Source: Sporocytophaga myxococcoides DSM 11118 (GTDB lineage: Bacteria > Bacteroidota > Bacteroidia > Cytophagales > Cytophagaceae). From it: 64,000 nt of DNA. The translations under genes were made by a program, and so were the position numbers. Below, in pieces: positions 43,749 to 53,433 of this stretch (position 1 is its first letter; the number at the start of each line of letters is the position of its first letter). Under the pieces are notes generated by a model. It saw nothing but the letters and a program-made list of their open reading frames with translations, made no database searches and was not told the origin of the DNA. The stretch spans positions 1 to 64,000 of the forward strand of contig NZ_AUFX01000012.1 in the NCBI RefSeq assembly GCF_000426725.1, written 5' to 3'.

Positions 43749-43790
43749 ATCTATACGCAGCACACCTATAATAGCTGCGTATAGATTATT
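43749..43790 (+). terminator. Terminator after the GH8 gene
   Basis: Perfect 13-base stem ATCTATACGCAGC / GCTGCGTATAGAT, then TATTTTAA. The rest of the gap to 44298 shows only a small hairpin (ATCAC-TCTG-GGTGAT near 44205) and no gene. Confidence 0.75.
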
Positions 43791-44298
43791 TTAATGAACC
43801 TATAATTTTTTAACCATTCAGAACTAATATTTTTACCGTTCAATAAAGCATAGTCATTGCTCTGTCACCTCCTGTTACATGCCACAAAGGTTTCATTGTA
43901 ATGCTTATTAGTAAACTCCTCTTGATTATTGCCTTCCATAATTTTAATTGAAGTATAAAAGTAATGATCAATCAGTCATAAACTTTTGAAGATTGATTTG
44001 ATCTACTTTAAAAATTTGATTTTTTAAATTCTGAGAAATTATTGGATTGTAAAGTGAATATCTGGTTTACCTTTTAAAAAAGTTGGTGTAGTTAAAACAC
44101 TTATGCATAAAGCTTATGGAATTCAGCATATTGAATACTGAGGGGATCACTATGTCTGAATTGTTGAGGAACATTTTCAAAATCAATAAAATATAAGGAT
44201 CAATCACTCTGGGTGATCAATAAGCCATTCAAGACTCTTTAATATTAAGTAAAATAGGGTTTTTGCGGATGGTTGTGAAAAAGTATTGCTTAATAAAA

Positions 44299-46704
44299 AT
44301 GAAAACAAATATACATATGAGATTTAAAGCATTTGCATTACTGCTTATACTAAACGTTGGGATGATCAATAACTTGTTGGGTCAAGTACCACTGGTATTT
44401 GATGTTGAAAACAGAACTCCTGCTGCCGGTTGTAATACTGCTGCTGGAAACACAAACACTTCTAATACCTATTTGCCAGATCCTTTTGCATTTACTAATG
44501 GTGGAAGAGTAGCGACCTTTGATGATTGGACGTGTAGAAGAAATCAGATCAAGTCTGATATAGAGCAGTACGAAATTGGTCCAAAGCCTCCAAAGCCTTC
44601 AAATGTCACAGCTACCTATACAAGTGGAAAACTTACTGTAAATGTAACAGTAAGCGGCCAAACATTGACATTAACATCTAATGTTACAATACCATCTGGT
44701 ACAGGTCCATTCCCTGTTGTAATTGGAATGAATTCTGGTACTGGTTCATTATCGTCAAGTCTCTTTACTGGTGTTATACAAATTCCGTTTAATCATGATC
44801 AGGTGGTCTCTTATGGCGCAGGCTCAGGATCAATGAATGCAAATGATCCTTACTTCAAACTTTACCCAGGCACAAATATTGGTAAATACAGTGCATGGTC
44901 CTGGGGGATCAGCCGTTTAATTGATGGAATCGAAATCGTAAAATCTCAGATGAATGCAGATCCTAAAAGGATATGCGTTACCGGTTGCAGCTATGCCGGT
45001 AAAATGGCCCTGTTTGGTGGTGCATTTGATGAAAGGGTAGCACTTACTATTGCTCAGGAATCAGGTGGAGGAGGTATCAACTCATGGAGAATGTCTCAAG
45101 CTTATACAACCAGAACAGGTGTAAATGTTGAAAAAATTGACAACACTAACTATAGTTGGTTTAAGGCGAGCATGAAAAATTTAAATCCAAACACTCTACC
45201 TCACGACCACCATGAATTAGTTGCGATGATTGCTCCAAGGGCTTTGCTGGTATTAGGAAACCCAACCCAAGAATGGCTATGCGATGAGTCTGGTTATAAA
45301 TCATGTATGGCAGCAGCAGAGGTCTGGAAAGCCATGGGCGTTTCGGAAAGGTTTGGCTTTATATTCACTCCAGATCATAATCATTGTTCTGCAGCACAAG
45401 CACAAAATGATGCGGCAACAGCTTTTATAAATAAATTCTTAAAAAACAGCACTACTGCAAATACAAATATAAGGGTAAATCCTACCAAAGGCACAAAGCA
45501 GGATTTGAGCTTAACCTCGGCCATAAACTGGACAGCTCCTACGATTACTTTTGTAGAACCAAACAACAACGCACCTAAGCCAACATTGACCTCTCCGGTT
45601 GCAAGCAACAATTTAGAAGCACCTGCTTCGCTCTTACTTTCTGCATCTGTGACAGATGCAAATAACAATGTTACTAAAGTGGAATTTTTCAATGGAACAA
45701 CTAAATTAGGAGAAGACGCTACAGCACCATACAGTTTGTCACTGGAGGATCTGTCCGCTGGAACATATACATTATCTGCAAAGGCAACCGATGCAGAAAA
45801 TCTTTCCGGAACTTCAGCTACTGTAACAGTAATCATAAATGCTCCTCCATTCAAAATCCAAAGAACAGCGATAGCTCCGATAATTGATGGCACTGACGAT
45901 GCTGGTATATGGGATAACCCCAATATTTTATCTGTCATGGCTGGCAATACGTTAAGCGGTACGGTATCTGGACCTAGTGATCTTGGTGGCAGCGCAAAAT
46001 TTCTATGGGACAATAATTATCTTTATGTCTTTGCTAAAGTTAGTGATAATACTAAGCAAAATGATAGTCAAAATATATTTGATGATGATGCTGTAGAAAT
46101 TTATCTGGATATTAATAATGACAAAGCTACTACCTATGGCGCCAATGATGTTCAATATACCTTTGGATGGAATGATGGAACTACGGTAGGGGCACTGCCC
46201 ACGGGTAGGTCAACAGCCGGTATTACTTATAGTGCAGTGAGCAGTGCTAATGGTTATGTCATTGAAGCTAGAATACCATGGACAACTGTACAGGGTAATC
46301 CTGCTTCGAATCAATTGCTGGGTATTGAATTCATGATTAATGATGATGATAATAGTGGTACGAGAGATAAGAAGCTTGCATGGAACTCAACTGCTGATAA
46401 TGCATGGCAAGATCCATCTTTGTTCGGCGTGGCCAGGTTGGTCGATGAAGTGATTACGAGCATAGAAGAACAGAATTCTTCTTTGGGTATCCTTAGTTAT
46501 CCAAATCCTTTCATCTCTGAATTTAATATTGAAGCTAAAGGATATTTTACTTACCAGTTGATGAACCAAATGGGACAAATATTGGATTCAGGTCAATCAA
46601 ACGATAAAGCGTCACTTATGACTCAAAACTATGCAAAGGGTATATACCTTTTAAAATTTACTCAGGATGAGAGATCGAAGGTGATTAAATTGATAAAGGA
46701 GTAA
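44299..46704 (+). CDS. T9SS-exported CE15-like glucuronoyl esterase with Ig and CBM9 domains
   Basis: 801 residues from ATG 44299 (ATG 44317 is also possible; the TTG at 44263 is unlikely). Family CE15 cleaves ester bonds between lignin and glucuronic acid on xylan. The esterase domain covers about 30-395: TGCSYAGKMALFGGAFDERV with nucleophile Ser231, AQESGGGGINSWR with Glu254, and FTPDHNHCSAAQ with His362. The usual motif is GCSRxGK; here the Arg after Ser is Tyr. Residues about 435-520 are a bacterial Ig domain (TKVEFFNGTTKLGEDATAPY), about 525-720 a CBM9-like domain (APIIDGTDDAGIWDNPN; VIEARIPWTTVQG), and the end is a T9SS domain (SYPNPFISEFNIEA; VIKLIKE). It is on the same strand as the GH8 and PL1 genes. 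Confidence 0.87.
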   Translation: MKTNIHMRFKAFALLLILNVGMINNLLGQVPLVFDVENRTPAAGCNTAAGNTNTSNTYLPDPFAFTNGGRVATFDDWTCRRNQIKSDIEQYEIGPKPPKPSNVTATYTSGKLTVNVTVSGQTLTLTSNVTIPSGTGPFPVVIGMNSGTGSLSSSLFTGVIQIPFNHDQVVSYGAGSGSMNANDPYFKLYPGTNIGKYSAWSWGISRLIDGIEIVKSQMNADPKRICVTGCSYAGKMALFGGAFDERVALTIAQESGGGGINSWRMSQAYTTRTGVNVEKIDNTNYSWFKASMKNLNPNTLPHDHHELVAMIAPRALLVLGNPTQEWLCDESGYKSCMAAAEVWKAMGVSERFGFIFTPDHNHCSAAQAQNDAATAFINKFLKNSTTANTNIRVNPTKGTKQDLSLTSAINWTAPTITFVEPNNNAPKPTLTSPVASNNLEAPASLLLSASVTDANNNVTKVEFFNGTTKLGEDATAPYSLSLEDLSAGTYTLSAKATDAENLSGTSATVTVIINAPPFKIQRTAIAPIIDGTDDAGIWDNPNILSVMAGNTLSGTVSGPSDLGGSAKFLWDNNYLYVFAKVSDNTKQNDSQNIFDDDAVEIYLDINNDKATTYGANDVQYTFGWNDGTTVGALPTGRSTAGITYSAVSSANGYVIEARIPWTTVQGNPASNQLLGIEFMINDDDNSGTRDKKLAWNSTADNAWQDPSLFGVARLVDEVITSIEEQNSSLGILSYPNPFISEFNIEAKGYFTYQLMNQMGQILDSGQSNDKASLMTQNYAKGIYLLKFTQDERSKVIKLIKE

Positions 46705-46748
46705 AAGTTAACCTAAGTTTAGATTTAAATTAAACCTCTTAAAATAGC

Positions 46749-46788
46749 AAAACAAGGCGCCATCCTATAAGATGGCGTCTTGTTTTTT
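46749..46788 (+). terminator. Terminator after the CE15-like gene
   Basis: AAAACAAGGCGCCATC / GATGGCGTCTTGTTTT with loop CTATAA and a T run. Confidence 0.9.
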
Positions 46789-46883
46789 ATTGAGGTCGTT
46801 ATTTAATTTTTTCGGAAACGTTACCTTTACGGTTTTCCTTTGTTTTATACCAGAATTCGTTGAAATAATAACTGTCTATAAAG

Positions 46884-48215
46884 ATGTTTAAAAAGGGAAT
46901 AGTAAAATTGCTGTTGGGGTCAATTCTCACAGCTGGTTCGCTGCAGTTGAGCGCTCAAGTTCAGGATTCAGAACCTTGCGGATATGCTTCGCTGGAAGGC
47001 GGAACAACAGGAGGGGTAGGTGGTCCGGTAGTTGTACCTACTACTTTTGCGGAACTACAACAATATGCTTCTGGTACTAATCCCGTCATTATACTTATAG
47101 ACCGGGAATTTAAAGGTCCTAATGTCTTGAAGCTAGGATCTAATAAAACACTTTTTGGTGTAGGAACTAAAGGCTTTATCAATCAGATAGGGGTGAGTAT
47201 TCAGTGTCAGCATAACATCATCATTCGCAACCTGAAGTTTACAATGAAAGGTGTTCCTATTACTAATGATGGTGAAAACAAAATATCTGGATTTAACTTT
47301 GATCCTGATTGTATTGCGATTCAGGCCGATGATGAGACTTTGCCCGAAGCTCAGCGAAAGTCAAGCCATATCTGGATAGACCATTGCGAATTTTATAACG
47401 AGGATCCTACTGTGATGACCGATTATGACCGCTATGACGGGCTTCTGGATGCTAAAAACGATTGTCAGTACATCACCATATCATGGAATTACTTTCATGA
47501 TCATCACAAAGCCTGCCTTTTTGGAAAAGGCAACTCTGATGATTATGACAGGAAGATTACCATGCATCATAACAAATTTGAAAATATAGGGTCTCGCATG
47601 CCCCTCATGCGTTTCGGCAAATTACATATGTTTAATAATTATACTACCAGATGTTTAGAAGGCAATGGACTAAATGTAAGAATTAATTCCAATGCATATC
47701 TGGAGAAAAACTATTATGAAAATGTAAAGAAACCACTCTTCGGAAAATTGTCAGAAGGTGGAAGGGCATCATTGAAGGATAATATTTTCAAAAACTGTGA
47801 TAGAATGCCTGCCATTACACTGCCAAATGCTTTATCTCCAAATGCATCACCATTGAGCAACACTGAAGAGTTTGAGAGTAGCAGCTACATTCCTCCTTAC
47901 CAATGTGCTTCCATCACTTACCCGGTGCTTGAGGTTCCTTCTAAAGTTAATCAGTATGTAGGAGTGGGAAAGGTTCTTGCGCCTTCTGTAGTTACAAGCT
48001 TAGTTGGTACAAAAGAAGATTTGGCCATGCAGGTTTATCCAAACCCAACTCAAGGTTTGATAAACTTAAATGGTATGCATACCTGGGTTTTATCTGATCT
48101 GCAAGGGCAAATTCTTTTGGAAGGTCAATCTGAGACAATTGATTTAAGTGGAAATAAAGCAGGTATATATTTTTTAAAATTAGATCATAAGGTTGTGAAA
48201 ATTCAAAAGCAATAA
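46884..48215 (+). CDS. T9SS-exported pectate lyase, PL1 family
   Basis: 443 residues. Signal peptide to about 24 (LQLSAQ). The mature protein starts EPCGYASLEGGTTGGVGGPV, typical of PL1. The right-handed beta-helix shows SSHIWIDHCEFYNEDP (WIDHCEF at 164-170), DGLLDAKNDCQYITISWNYF with the calcium-binding aspartates, and GSRMPLMRFGKLHMFNNY (Arg238 or Arg243, catalytic base region). Together they predict calcium-dependent beta-elimination of polygalacturonate. A T9SS type A domain ends the protein (VYPNPTQGLINLNG; KAGIYFLKLDHKVV). It has its own gap and is flanked by terminators. Confidence 0.93.
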   Translation: MFKKGIVKLLLGSILTAGSLQLSAQVQDSEPCGYASLEGGTTGGVGGPVVVPTTFAELQQYASGTNPVIILIDREFKGPNVLKLGSNKTLFGVGTKGFINQIGVSIQCQHNIIIRNLKFTMKGVPITNDGENKISGFNFDPDCIAIQADDETLPEAQRKSSHIWIDHCEFYNEDPTVMTDYDRYDGLLDAKNDCQYITISWNYFHDHHKACLFGKGNSDDYDRKITMHHNKFENIGSRMPLMRFGKLHMFNNYTTRCLEGNGLNVRINSNAYLEKNYYENVKKPLFGKLSEGGRASLKDNIFKNCDRMPAITLPNALSPNASPLSNTEEFESSSYIPPYQCASITYPVLEVPSKVNQYVGVGKVLAPSVVTSLVGTKEDLAMQVYPNPTQGLINLNGMHTWVLSDLQGQILLEGQSETIDLSGNKAGIYFLKLDHKVVKIQKQ

Positions 48216-48448
48216 GTGATTGTGAATTATCTATCAAAAGTATGGGCAATGGCAAGAGATGAAAACTTTCTTGGCACTGCCTGACTTATATTTCCCCCTT
48301 CATAAGGTCTAAGTTATTTTTTTTATATCATCTGCCCGATTAAGTTTTTGTTCCAAAGTCAAATGTTTAAGCAACATGAATTCTTCTGAAGTGTATATCT
48401 CTTTGAGAATGTTTTTTATATTTGGATTTGTAAACCTTTTAATTCCAA

Positions 48449-49975
48449 ATGAATAAAATTAAGAAAATATTACTTCTGTTTTTTTTAGTTATAACGACAT
48501 TTAAGTTATATGCTCAGAGTTTGGCTGAAGTGGATAGTGCCATTGTAAAAGATGGATCGGCTATCGATTTTTTTGGTTCATCTGTTAGTCTTTCTAACAA
48601 TGGTAGCACGGCCTTAGTTGGTGCACATGGATTTATTGTAAACGGAAAACCAGATACAGGTAAAGCCTTGGTATATGTGCGCGAAAATGGGAAATGGGTT
48701 TTACAGGCTGAGCTTATAGCAGATGACCCTGAAATGAATGCCAGGTTCGGTATGACTGTGAGCCTTTCTTCTGATGGTAATACTGCAATTGTAGGAGCTC
48801 CTTACAAAAAAAATGACACTATCGAAAATGCTGGCAAAGTGTATATATTCAGTCGTACAGGTTCTTTGTGGAGCAAACAGGCAGAGTTTATATCCGGTGA
48901 AGCGACACAGTCTTCCGTTTATGGGTGGAGTGTAAGCATGGCAGGTGATGGCAAAACTGCAATTGTAGGAGCTAAAAGGGTTAGTTCAAAAGGAAAAGTT
49001 TACATCTATACTCGGTCAGGAAATACGTGGACTAAGCAAGGAGATATAATGGGAGAAAGCAACGGAGATAGTTTTGGAGAATCTGTATGCCTGACCAGTG
49101 ATGGTAATACAGCAATGATAGGAGCATATTATAAAAGTCAACAGTTCAGCCAGCAAGGGGTGGTCTATGTCTATTCACGCACAGGGTCAGTGTGGAGCCA
49201 GATTACTAAATTTTCGGCAACAGATAAGAATTCTTATGATCGTTTCGGCACATTTGTGGATATATCTGGCGATGGGAATACTGCTGTAATTGCTGCTTCA
49301 GGAAAGGAAATAGATCAGATTAAATTCAGAGGAAAGATATATGTATTTGGAAAGTCTGGAAACACATGGACAGAGCAGGCAAGCTTTATTGATTCTTCCG
49401 GATTAGTTTATGACAATATGGGAAGATGTGTTATCTCTGACGATGGCAATATTATACTTTTTGGAAATGGAGAGAGAAAATTAGGGGGAACAGCCCGAGG
49501 TAAAGTATTTGTGTATGTCAGACAAGGAGCTAGCTGGTCAAAACTTGATGAAATCTATTCGTCAGAACCTGTAGATTATGACAGGTTCGGATCGTCTCTG
49601 GCAATTTCAGGAGATGGCAAAGTCTCTCTTATAGCATCTCCGACAAGAAGAACAGGTATAAGTTCACCAATGGGCAAGGTTTATTTTTTCGAAAATGATA
49701 TAGTAATAAGTGGAATTAACAATGAAGAAGCAAGCAGTTATGAAATGACTTGTTTTCCTAATCCTACAGATGGTTGGATAAAATTGGCATCAGGAAAGAT
49801 AAAAGGTTCCATTGAAATTGAAATGCTGACCTCAGAAGGACATCCCATAAGTAGAAATAAGTATAATGATATGTCAGATCTTTCATTGGAGCTAACCGGC
49901 CCATCTGGTCTTTATTTCCTTAAGATTTTCGGTGCGAATGGAGAGCAGTGTGTATTGAAAGTTATAAAGGAATAA
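48449..49975 (+). CDS. T9SS-exported FG-GAP beta-propeller protein
   Basis: 508 residues. Signal peptide to about 23 (FKLYAQ). About seven repeats of some 55 residues each carry D-x-F/Y-G-x-S-V-x-L-S-x-D-G-N-T-A-x-I-G-A (for example RFGMTVSLSSDGNTAIVGAP; SFGESVCLTSDGNTAMIGAY; RFGSSLAISGDGKVSLIASP), each followed by GKVYIFSRTGSLW-like strands. This is the FG-GAP/integrin-type propeller. A T9SS type A domain ends the chain (CFPNPTDGWIKLAS; VLKVIKE). No enzyme site is apparent; a surface adhesin or substrate-contact role is likely. It is separate from the PL1 gene by 233 bases. Confidence 0.87.
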   Translation: MNKIKKILLLFFLVITTFKLYAQSLAEVDSAIVKDGSAIDFFGSSVSLSNNGSTALVGAHGFIVNGKPDTGKALVYVRENGKWVLQAELIADDPEMNARFGMTVSLSSDGNTAIVGAPYKKNDTIENAGKVYIFSRTGSLWSKQAEFISGEATQSSVYGWSVSMAGDGKTAIVGAKRVSSKGKVYIYTRSGNTWTKQGDIMGESNGDSFGESVCLTSDGNTAMIGAYYKSQQFSQQGVVYVYSRTGSVWSQITKFSATDKNSYDRFGTFVDISGDGNTAVIAASGKEIDQIKFRGKIYVFGKSGNTWTEQASFIDSSGLVYDNMGRCVISDDGNIILFGNGERKLGGTARGKVFVYVRQGASWSKLDEIYSSEPVDYDRFGSSLAISGDGKVSLIASPTRRTGISSPMGKVYFFENDIVISGINNEEASSYEMTCFPNPTDGWIKLASGKIKGSIEIEMLTSEGHPISRNKYNDMSDLSLELTGPSGLYFLKIFGANGEQCVLKVIKE

Positions 49976-50001
49976 TCGCTTTTATGATTAGAAGAAATGG
50001 T

Positions 50002-50047
50002 AAAAAGGTGTGTTCATTCTCTTTGCTCTAGAATGGGCACCTTTTTT
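50002..50047. terminator. Terminator between convergent genes
   Basis: AAAAAGGTG...CATTCT / AGAATG...CACCTTTTT with a small internal bulge and T run. Confidence 0.8.
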
Positions 50048-50089
50048 TACTTTCCTTTCGATTCTTTGGTTTCATAGTCGTTGCAGGAC

Positions 50090-51256
50090 TTATTGATAAA
50101 ATTTCTGGAAAGAAAATTCAGGGGAAAGCATCTCCTTTTCGTTCTTGCTTGTTTCTAATTGAGCTTCATTTGCATATGCAAACATACGTTGTTCGTAGTC
50201 TTGTATGGCTGCTTCGATAGTTGCATACTTTCCATTAGTAAGATTATCGGATAGAATTAATGCATCCAAAAGTCCAATGTTTACTCCTTGACCTGCAAAG
50301 GGCGGCATTATATGTGCGGCATCTCCAATAAGTGTGATAGGCAATGGACGATGATTATTCCAGGGTTTGTCTAATGAAATTTTTCTGGTTGGCCATTTAA
50401 CAAAAGCCGCAGTTGAATTGAACAATTGTCGATATGATTCATGCCAATGAGAGAATTTATTGGAAAGGAATGAGACAATACTGTTTGTATCATGAAATTT
50501 TAAGTCATTTTCAAGTGGCCATTCTACTGGCATTTTAAAAATCACACTGTAACTCAGAAGGCTGCCATTTTTAGGATTAGCGACAAGCAAATTACCTTTG
50601 TGTGCTGTCATCAATATAGTAGCATCACATAGCTGATAAAATTGCGGACAATTTACTTTCGGCTCGGAAACGTCACCTTGTAAAATCAGTGTTCCAGTAT
50701 ATTCGACTTCGGCATCCGTAACATATTTTCTTACTGCAGACATTCCGCCGTTAGCTCCAATAACAAAATCTGCTGTTGCATTAATGTCATTATCAAAATG
50801 TAATAGCCATTTCCCATTATATTCTTCAAGCCCTGTAAGCTTCTTATTCCAGACAACAGTTTCACTCGTTAAGCTTTCGAGCAAAATTTTTCTTAAGTCG
50901 TTTCTATTTATTTCAGGATTGTCATATTGATCTTCAGTGGTTGGTTTTCTAGAAAACAATACTTTTCCTTGTTCATTGGCTATGGTCCTTCCCATGGGGT
51001 TAGCCAATGCATAATATTGTTCAAGCAATCCTGCTTTTTCCAATGCATCTTGTCCTGAGCCTTTATGTAAGTCAAGAGTGCCACCTGAAATTCTTGTAAG
51101 CGCGTCTTTATCTCTTTCGTATACTGTTACGTCTATTCCTTTTTGTTGAAGTAATTTAGCCATTGTAAGACCTACTGGTCCTGCTCCTATGATGGCTACC
51201 TTTTTATTCTTTAATAAAAGATTGTTCATGTTCCGTAAATTTATTTTTGACAGCAT
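50090..51256 (-). CDS. Tet(X)-family FAD-dependent monooxygenase
   Basis: 388 residues, the same length as Tet(X2). Closely Tet(X)-like segments run throughout: KKVAIIGAGPVGLTMAKLLQ (FAD-binding GxGxxG), GGTLDLHKGSGQDALEKAGL, DNPEINRNDLRKILLESL, RPLPITLIGDAAHIMPPFAG and QGVNIGLLDALILSDNL. Tet(X) hydroxylates tetracyclines at C11a using NADPH and O2. Of the drug-contacting residues I recall (Gln192, Arg213, Phe224, Asn226, His234), this protein keeps Gln193 and Asn227 but has Ile214, Val225 and Ser235. Its natural substrate may therefore differ. The start could also be Met10 (51229). It is the third gene of an AraC-regulator/monooxygenase cluster, 12 bases after the second. Confidence 0.88.
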   Translation of the reverse strand: MLSKINLRNMNNLLLKNKKVAIIGAGPVGLTMAKLLQQKGIDVTVYERDKDALTRISGGTLDLHKGSGQDALEKAGLLEQYYALANPMGRTIANEQGKVLFSRKPTTEDQYDNPEINRNDLRKILLESLTSETVVWNKKLTGLEEYNGKWLLHFDNDINATADFVIGANGGMSAVRKYVTDAEVEYTGTLILQGDVSEPKVNCPQFYQLCDATILMTAHKGNLLVANPKNGSLLSYSVIFKMPVEWPLENDLKFHDTNSIVSFLSNKFSHWHESYRQLFNSTAAFVKWPTRKISLDKPWNNHRPLPITLIGDAAHIMPPFAGQGVNIGLLDALILSDNLTNGKYATIEAAIQDYEQRMFAYANEAQLETSKNEKEMLSPEFSFQKFYQ

Positions 51257-51268
51257 TCATGAATTCAG

Positions 51269-52390
51269 CTAGAATTCTTTCTGTTCGTTTCTCATGCGAA
51301 TAGCTTCCTCAGTTCTTGGAATAAAATTCTCTCTTATGTTTGTTTCGGCTGTAGCTTGAACCTCCTCAATAAACGTTCTTAGTTTTTTGTTGTAATCTTG
51401 AAAAGCCAACTCAAAATTTCCACTGTATTTTTGCAAAGCGTCTGCTAATGTGGTTGCACCACATATTGATAAAGACGCCCCCATTCCCGCAGCTGGTGAT
51501 GCACAGTAACCAGCATCTCCCACCAGTGCCACCCTCCCTTTTGTCCACGAAGACATTTTTATTTGACAGAATTTATCGAAATAAAAATTTTGTGCATTCA
51601 TCATTTCGTGCAGCAGCTCCTGGGTTCTCCAGCTTTGATCGTCAAACTGTCTTGAAATGATTTTTCTTTGTTGTTCGACATCACGATAGTCATAGGGAAT
51701 TTCGTTTTCCGAGAAGAAACAAAAAATTATATCAGTCTTATTGTTGTAGGCATTGAGAGTAATGGCCTTATCAGGAACATTAAACATTTGCATTGTTTTT
51801 TCCTTTATCAACAACTTGTTTACGATTGTAATAGAAAAATATGCTTCAAGAAAATGAGAGTATTCACTTTCGTTTCCGAACCAGATTTTTCTTACACCCG
51901 AATGTATACCATCGCAGCCAAAGACAAGGTCAAACGCTTCTTGTGAACCAGTTTTAAAAGTTACTTTTATATCATCTTTTGATTCGGTTAATGCTATGAT
52001 ACTATTGTTGAAGATAAATTCAACATCATCCTTTAACTCATCAAAAAGAATACTTATAAATTTATCTCGTTCAATTTCGATTTCATCATTGGGTAATTCA
52101 TTATTCTCAGATTTGAGCGATATTGAGCCTACCGTGACATCAACTGCATTTTTAAATTCAATCATTTCCACATTGAGTCTGTTTGATTTTAATTGCTCAA
52201 AAACACTCATGCGGCTAATGCTATCTATAGCTTTCCCACGAAAATCAATAGCGGCACCATTAGTTCGAGGAGCATTTGCAATTTCAACAACAGTTACTTT
52301 GTAGCCTATTTTATTCATCCAATAGGCAGTTGAAAGTCCGGCGATGCTTGCTCCAGAAACGAGTACTTTTTTATCTTGTAGTAATTCCAT
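51269..52390 (-). CDS. FAD-dependent monooxygenase (PHBH fold)
   Basis: 373 residues: KKVLVSGASIAGLSTAYWMN (a GxSxxG variant of the FAD fingerprint, common in this subfamily), FDLVFGCDGIHSGVRKIWFG (the DG motif), and GRVALVGDAGYCASPAAGMG (the GD motif binding the FAD ribityl). It is a group A flavoprotein hydroxylase that would need NAD(P)H and O2; the aromatic or polyketide-like substrate is unknown. It lies between the AraC-type regulator and the Tet(X)-like gene on the same strand, and the two oxygenases are only distantly similar to each other. Confidence 0.87.
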   Translation of the reverse strand: MELLQDKKVLVSGASIAGLSTAYWMNKIGYKVTVVEIANAPRTNGAAIDFRGKAIDSISRMSVFEQLKSNRLNVEMIEFKNAVDVTVGSISLKSENNELPNDEIEIERDKFISILFDELKDDVEFIFNNSIIALTESKDDIKVTFKTGSQEAFDLVFGCDGIHSGVRKIWFGNESEYSHFLEAYFSITIVNKLLIKEKTMQMFNVPDKAITLNAYNNKTDIIFCFFSENEIPYDYRDVEQQRKIISRQFDDQSWRTQELLHEMMNAQNFYFDKFCQIKMSSWTKGRVALVGDAGYCASPAAGMGASLSICGATTLADALQKYSGNFELAFQDYNKKLRTFIEEVQATAETNIRENFIPRTEEAIRMRNEQKEF

Positions 52391-52497
52391 TTTTAACGGA
52401 GTTATCTTTTAACCATTGAATGATTGGAATCACAAAATTCAGGAAAGTTCTTTAGGTAGGATTGTAAAAAAGCGACAAAATTGTTGTTTGTAGGATG

Positions 52498-53274
52498 TTA
52501 GTTTTTTTTTGCTTTTCGCGCAAATGCTGCTGGTGTAGTGCCACTGAAGCGCTTGAATTCTTTGCTAAGATGGGATTGATCGGTATAGCCCAGTTCATAA
52601 GCTAAACCTGCAATGTTGGTATCAGGATAGAGCAATAATTGATTTCGAACCTGCTCAAATCGTATCAGAGCGGACACGTCTTTAACAGTATGACCAGAAG
52701 ATTTCTTAAAGTTCCTTTCCAGCGTTCTGACTGTTGAATGAGCAGTAGCGGCGATTTGACCTACAGGTATGGTGCCGGTTGCTTCTCTCATTGCCTGTCC
52801 CGCTTTGACTAGCATGAGGTCAGGATTTATTTGTGAGTGAACATTAAGGAAATACTGTTTTACTTCTGCCAGAGCCTCTGATATTTTACCCTCATAAATC
52901 AGTTGTTCCAAGGTCGAATGAAGTTGTGCAACAGGATGTTCAAACGTTCGTACACTTTCTTTACATGCTGGCAATCCCAGCAAATCGAACACAGTCCAGG
53001 GAAAGCACTTGATTCCAATAATTTGTAAATGACCTTTGCCGTAAAAATGAACTGGCTTGTCCAACAATCCTATAAGAAAAGGTGATGGCAATGGTAATAA
53101 TGTTCCATGATAAGAAATACTGCAGTCGCTTCCGAAATGAAATATAATTTCAGCATAGCCATCAGGTAATACCTCTAACCCCGAGGGTAATTTTTCGAAG
53201 TCTATGCTGTTGTACCAAAAGCCTTGTATGGCATCTCTTAGCTCTTTAGGTGCTTCAAATTCCTGATGCTGCAT
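52498..53274 (-). CDS. AraC-family transcriptional regulator
   Basis: 258 residues. The N-terminal domain (FWYNSIDFEKLPSGLEVLPD, then AEIIFHFGSDCSISYHGTL) is of the DUF6597-like sensor type. The C-terminal AraC domain has two helix-turn-helix units: IPVGQIAATAHSTVRTLERN and TNIAGLAYELGYTDQSHLSK, then EFKRFSGTTPAAFARKAK. It is upstream of and co-oriented with two FAD monooxygenase genes (107-base gap), so it probably controls them in response to a small molecule. Confidence 0.88.
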   Translation of the reverse strand: MQHQEFEAPKELRDAIQGFWYNSIDFEKLPSGLEVLPDGYAEIIFHFGSDCSISYHGTLLPLPSPFLIGLLDKPVHFYGKGHLQIIGIKCFPWTVFDLLGLPACKESVRTFEHPVAQLHSTLEQLIYEGKISEALAEVKQYFLNVHSQINPDLMLVKAGQAMREATGTIPVGQIAATAHSTVRTLERNFKKSSGHTVKDVSALIRFEQVRNQLLLYPDTNIAGLAYELGYTDQSHLSKEFKRFSGTTPAAFARKAKKN

Positions 53275-53433
53275 TCTGGTACGAAGTGTTTAGGTTGAAG
53301 GTATAAGAAGTATGTGCAGTATTAAAAACGTAATATGAAATGTATTAGTTTATTCATTAATTTCTGGGCTAAACTGTTATTCCTAGGTGTAATCAGTTTT
53401 GCAGGTTAGTGTCACTCTTTGGAAGGATAAGTT

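Noticed and set aside
44152-44196. A 14-codon leader peptide before the CE15-like gene
   Set aside because: Too short, with no attenuator-like alternative hairpins or codon bias to support it.
45381-46013. A 210-codon minus-strand frame opposite the CE15-like gene
   Set aside because: It is a shadow of a gene with clear domains on the other strand; the translation has no recognisable features.
50090-51256. A functional tetracycline-resistance gene
   Set aside because: Similarity to Tet(X) is clear, but key drug-contact residues differ, so resistance cannot be claimed from sequence.
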